Source: Chishuiella changwenlii
Lineage (GTDB): Bacteria; Bacteroidota; Bacteroidia; Flavobacteriales; Weeksellaceae
Direction of reading: 5' to 3'
NCBI RefSeq assembly: GCF_900142565.1
Contig: NZ_FRBH01000001.1
Coordinates: forward strand, 186,001-250,000
Length of the DNA: 64,000 nucleotides
This document shows, piece after piece, positions 62,889-64,000 of the stretch. The first letter of the stretch is position 1. Every line of letters starts with the position of its first letter. The position numbers were made by a program, and so were the translations under genes. The notes beneath the pieces were generated by a model. It saw only the letters and a program-made list of their open reading frames with translations. It was not told the origin of the DNA and did not search any database.

Positions 62889-64000
62889 ATGGCATTTGAT
62901 ATAGACATGATTAAAGGCGTTTACGCTAAAATGCAAGAACGTGTTGATGCTGCTAAAGCTATTGTAGGACGTCCTTTAACCTATTCAGAGAAAATTTTAT
63001 ACGCGCACTTATTCGACGGTCAACCAACAGCTGCTTACACAAGAGGAGAATCTTATGTTGATTTTACTCCTGATAGAGTAGCTATGCAAGATGCAACAGC
63101 ACAAATGGCCTTATTACAATTTATGCAAGCTGGTAAAGTAAAAACAGCTGTACCTTCAACTGTTCACTGTGATCACTTAATTCAAGCAAAAGTTGGAGCA
63201 AAAACAGATTTACAAGAAGCAATAAACAAATCATCAGAAGTTTTTAATTTCTTAGAATCTGTTTCAAATAAATATGGAATTGGATTTTGGAAACCTGGTG
63301 CAGGAATTATACATCAAGTTGTTTTAGAAAATTACGCATTCCCTGGTGGAATGATGATTGGAACGGATTCACATACACCAAACGCTGGTGGACTAGGAAT
63401 GGTTGCAATTGGTGTTGGTGGAGCTGACGCTGTAGATGTAATGGCTGGTATGCCATGGGAATTAAAAATGCCAAAGCTTATTGGTATTAAATTAACAGGT
63501 GAACTTTCTGGTTGGGCATCTCCAAAAGATGTTATTTTAGAAGTTGCAGGTTTATTAACTGTAAAAGGTGGAACAGGTGCAATTGTAGAATATTTCGGAG
63601 AAGGTGCTGAATCTTTATCTGCAACAGGAAAAGGAACAATTTGTAACATGGGTGCAGAAATTGGAGCAACTACTTCTATTTTCGCATACGATGATGCTTC
63701 TGAGCGTTATTTAAGAGCTACTGACAGAGATGATGTTGCTGATGCAGCAAATGAGCTTAGAGCATATTTACGTTCAGATGATGAAGTTTATTCTAATCCA
63801 GAAAATTTTTACGATCAATTAATCGAAATTAATTTATCTGAATTAGAGCCTCGTTTAAATGGTCCTTTTACGCCAGATTTAATGACACCTGTTTCTAAAA
63901 TGAAAGAAACTGCTGCTGCTAATGGATGGCCAATGGATGTTGAATGGGGATTAATTGGTTCTTGTACAAATTCATCTTACGAAGATTTATCTCGTGCAGC
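62889..64000 (+). CDS. Aconitate hydratase, mitochondrial-type (5' part; cut by window edge)
   Basis: The first 370 codons of a second aconitase. The sequence opens [20 protein letters not shown], and shows [30 protein letters not shown] (active site) and [15 protein letters not shown] (first cluster Cys) at the very end. It has no AcnB-type HEAT repeats and matches the monomeric mitochondrial ACO2-like family. A terminator after acnB indicates its own promoter, which I could not identify. The gene continues past the window. Confidence 0.95.
   Translation, partial: MAFDIDMIKGVYAKMQERVDAAKAIVGRPLTYSEKILYAHLFDGQPTAAYTRGESYVDFTPDRVAMQDATAQMALLQFMQAGKVKTAVPSTVHCDHLIQAKVGAKTDLQEAINKSSEVFNFLESVSNKYGIGFWKPGAGIIHQVVLENYAFPGGMMIGTDSHTPNAGGLGMVAIGVGGADAVDVMAGMPWELKMPKLIGIKLTGELSGWASPKDVILEVAGLLTVKGGTGAIVEYFGEGAESLSATGKGTICNMGAEIGATTSIFAYDDASERYLRATDRDDVADAANELRAYLRSDDEVYSNPENFYDQLIEINLSELEPRLNGPFTPDLMTPVSKMKETAAANGWPMDVEWGLIGSCTNSSYEDLSRA

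Overview
The window looks like chromosome from a marine-type member of the Flavobacteriaceae (Bacteroidetes). It is AT-rich, several starts are preceded by the Bacteroidetes -7 element TAnnTTTG, there are type IX secretion (T9SS) C-terminal sorting domains, TonB-dependent receptors and DUF5686/DUF4833/DUF6702-type proteins, and the housekeeping genes are typical of the family. I cannot name the genus from sequence alone; Tenacibaculum/Polaribacter-like is a guess. No rRNA, tRNA, CRISPR array, insertion sequence or prophage was seen.

Layout. 1-7 kb: tail of a dicarboxylate symporter, an HD phosphohydrolase followed by an S41 peptidase, and two paralogous T9SS-exported subtilases. 7-16 kb: rpsP-rimM, an ABC ATPase with two tiny membrane proteins, glnS, radC with a polysaccharide-deacetylase-like gene, two small envelope proteins, trmB. 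15.8-22.5 kb: a T9SS metalloprotease diverging from a tandem pair of nearly identical T9SS M28 aminopeptidases. The duplication carried along a 110-bp tail of the neighbouring pyrE-pyrF fusion gene, a eukaryote-like UMP synthase. 22.7-28.2 kb: pepC-nadA-nadB-(TonB-like protein)-nadC, a de novo NAD operon. 28.3-32.8 kb, minus strand: a GNAT protein and a DUF4833 protein, then a compact S66 carboxypeptidase-upp-yraN-dedA operon. 32.8-41 kb: three paralogous TonB-dependent receptors. 41.3-47.6 kb: cystathionine gamma-synthase, a YafQ-type toxin-antitoxin pair, tryptophanase, an AraC regulator, a repeat-rich gap and an exported cytosine-deaminase-like amidohydrolase. 47.6-59 kb: an M28/PA peptidase, inorganic pyrophosphatase, a DUF5686 outer-membrane protein, pdhB, an EamA transporter, tadA, an alpha/beta hydrolase, small lipoproteins, argH. 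59.1-64 kb: a long leader, acnB, and the start of a mitochondrial-type aconitase running off the edge.

How the genes fit together. Five exported proteins with T9SS sorting domains (two S8, one M43, two M28) lie in the first 21 kb and would degrade external protein. The TonB receptors, the M28/PA peptidase, the S66 carboxypeptidase and the symporter fit a scavenging lifestyle. The rest is core metabolism (NAD, pyrimidine, arginine, methionine, TCA cycle) and translation.

The most unusual observations concern recent genome dynamics: the M28 duplication with its pyrF scar, near-identical patches between otherwise diverged paralogs (subtilases, TonB receptors), a motif at a constant distance upstream of the three receptors, a family of degenerate intergenic elements in three copies, and 14-bp tandem repeats of one consensus at three loci. 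I found no clear-cut new defence or biosynthetic system. The ABC ATPase with two small membrane proteins is the best candidate for an uncharacterised module.
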